A DNA stretch of 64,000 bases from contig JBGAWK010000001.1 of the NCBI GenBank assembly GCA_044227665.1, forward strand, positions 97,017 through 161,016, in the 5' to 3' direction. The notes under the pieces are model-generated. The model was not told where the DNA came from, made no database searches, and saw nothing but the letters and a program-made list of their open reading frames with translations. This document shows positions 63,506-64,000 of this stretch, one piece after another. The translations under genes and the position numbers were made by a program. This DNA is from JBGAWK01 sp044227665. Its GTDB lineage: Bacteria > Bacteroidota > Bacteroidia > Chitinophagales > JADIYW01. Positions within the stretch are counted from its first letter, which is position 1; each line of letters starts with the position of its first letter.

Positions 63506-64000
63506 ATGTTACATTTGAAAATGCATGAAATACTTGGAGATTTAGGAAATATAGTTTTAAGAAGCACTTCAGTATATCTGTTTATGATATTTGCCTTTCG
63601 GATTTTTGGGAAGAGAGAGCTTTCACAATTGTCCATTGCAGACTTGGTATTAATAGTTCTTATCAGCAATGCAGTACAGAATGCTATGGTAGGCGATAAC
63701 ACTACGCTATGGGGCGGACTTACGGCAGCAGCTACGCTATTTATATTAAATATGATTTTTGGGTGGATGATGTATAGGTTTTCAAGTTTGCGAAGAATAA
63801 TACAATCAGAGCCCATTACCCTCATATATCAAGGGAAAATAATTCAAGATAATTTGCGACGCATATTACTTACCCAAGAGGAACTTTTAGCCTCTGTACG
63901 AGAACATGGTGTGGAAGATATTGCCAATGTGAAACTTGCAGTTTTAGAAACCGATGGGAACATCAGTATAATATCTATCGAAAAAAACCAATGGCAAGAA
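63506..64000 (+). CDS. DUF421 (YetF-like) membrane protein, 3' end cut by window edge
   Basis: The frame runs open from ATG 63506 (alternative Met at 63521) through base 64000, 165 codons. Three N-terminal TM helices with FRIFGKRELSQLSIADLVLIVLISNAVQNAM, the conserved KRELS..S..D segment of DUF421, are followed by the start of the cytoplasmic or exported alpha/beta domain (SEPITLIYQGK, LTQEELLASVREHGVEDI). Family linked to envelope stress and spore coat proteins in other phyla; function here unknown. Confidence 0.88.
   Translation, partial: MLHLKMHEILGDLGNIVLRSTSVYLFMIFAFRIFGKRELSQLSIADLVLIVLISNAVQNAMVGDNTTLWGGLTAAATLFILNMIFGWMMYRFSSLRRIIQSEPITLIYQGKIIQDNLRRILLTQEELLASVREHGVEDIANVKLAVLETDGNISIISIEKNQWQE

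Noticed and set aside
1..64000. CRISPR arrays, tRNA, rRNA or phage modules
   Set aside because: No regularly spaced repeats, cloverleaf with CCA-end region, rRNA core sequence or structural phage genes were recognised by eye; a tRNA scan would be the decisive check.

Overview
The window looks like chromosomal DNA of a free-living member of the Bacteroidota, plausibly the Chitinophagia/Sphingobacteriia side; genus cannot be read from the sequence. Supporting signs are type IX secretion (a PorZ homologue and two proteins with C-terminal sorting domains), TAnnTTTG promoter boxes, AT-rich DNA with few Shine-Dalgarno sites, DUF4112/DUF4349/DUF1571 proteins, a futalosine-pathway menaquinone gene (mqnC) and a membrane pyrophosphatase. 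Both edges cut genes: a phosphotransferase on the left and a DUF421 membrane protein on the right. No rRNA, tRNA, CRISPR array, phage or recognisable transposase was seen.

Layout. 0-4 kb: phosphotransferase, obg GTPase, DUF4112 protein, TerB-like protein and a T9SS-exported phosphoesterase, all on the minus strand. 4-6.6 kb: ferredoxin reductase, 2Fe-2S ferredoxin and a fatty acid desaturase, which read as one electron-transfer unit. 6.7-15.3 kb: DUF4349 lipoprotein, nucleoside transporter, SRPBCC protein, thioesterase, hflX, an ArsR regulator divergent from a membrane-anchored double-OmpA protein, a coiled-coil/HhH membrane protein and a GT-C-like protein. 15.3-20 kb: membrane pyrophosphatase with an unusual 90-residue Cys-rich tail, a LolA-like protein with an embedded LysM, and a lipoprotein. 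20-36.6 kb: amidase, enoate/dienoyl reductase, recO-trHb-porZ-acyl-CoA ligase, a Baeyer-Villiger-type monooxygenase, TPR protein, acyl-CoA dehydrogenase and M1 aminopeptidase. 36.7-43.5 kb: biotin carrier, O-methyltransferase, LysM glucosaminidase, hpt and adk in one run, then comM-like yifB and mqnC. 43.6-55 kb is the accessory-looking part: an AAA/DUF4143 ATPase framed by two 38-bp hairpin direct repeats, then a roughly 9.2-kb gene for a giant repeat-built T9SS surface protein, broken by an in-frame amber codon and a frameshift. 55-64 kb: arginine deiminase, threonine aldolase, rhomboid protease, TerC, CtpA-type protease, sulfite/nitrite reductase, TSUP exporter and DUF421.

The most interesting signal is ahead of the sulfite reductase at 60.6 kb. 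A promoter-like box, a 13-codon ORF containing Cys-Trp-Cys, an antiterminator and a mutually exclusive intrinsic terminator are spaced as in amino-acid attenuation, suggesting cysteine-responsive control of sulfite reduction. Other points worth following are the repeat-framed ATPase cassette, the Cys-rich pyrophosphatase tail, the broken giant adhesin and promoter boxes lying only 4-10 nt from start codons.
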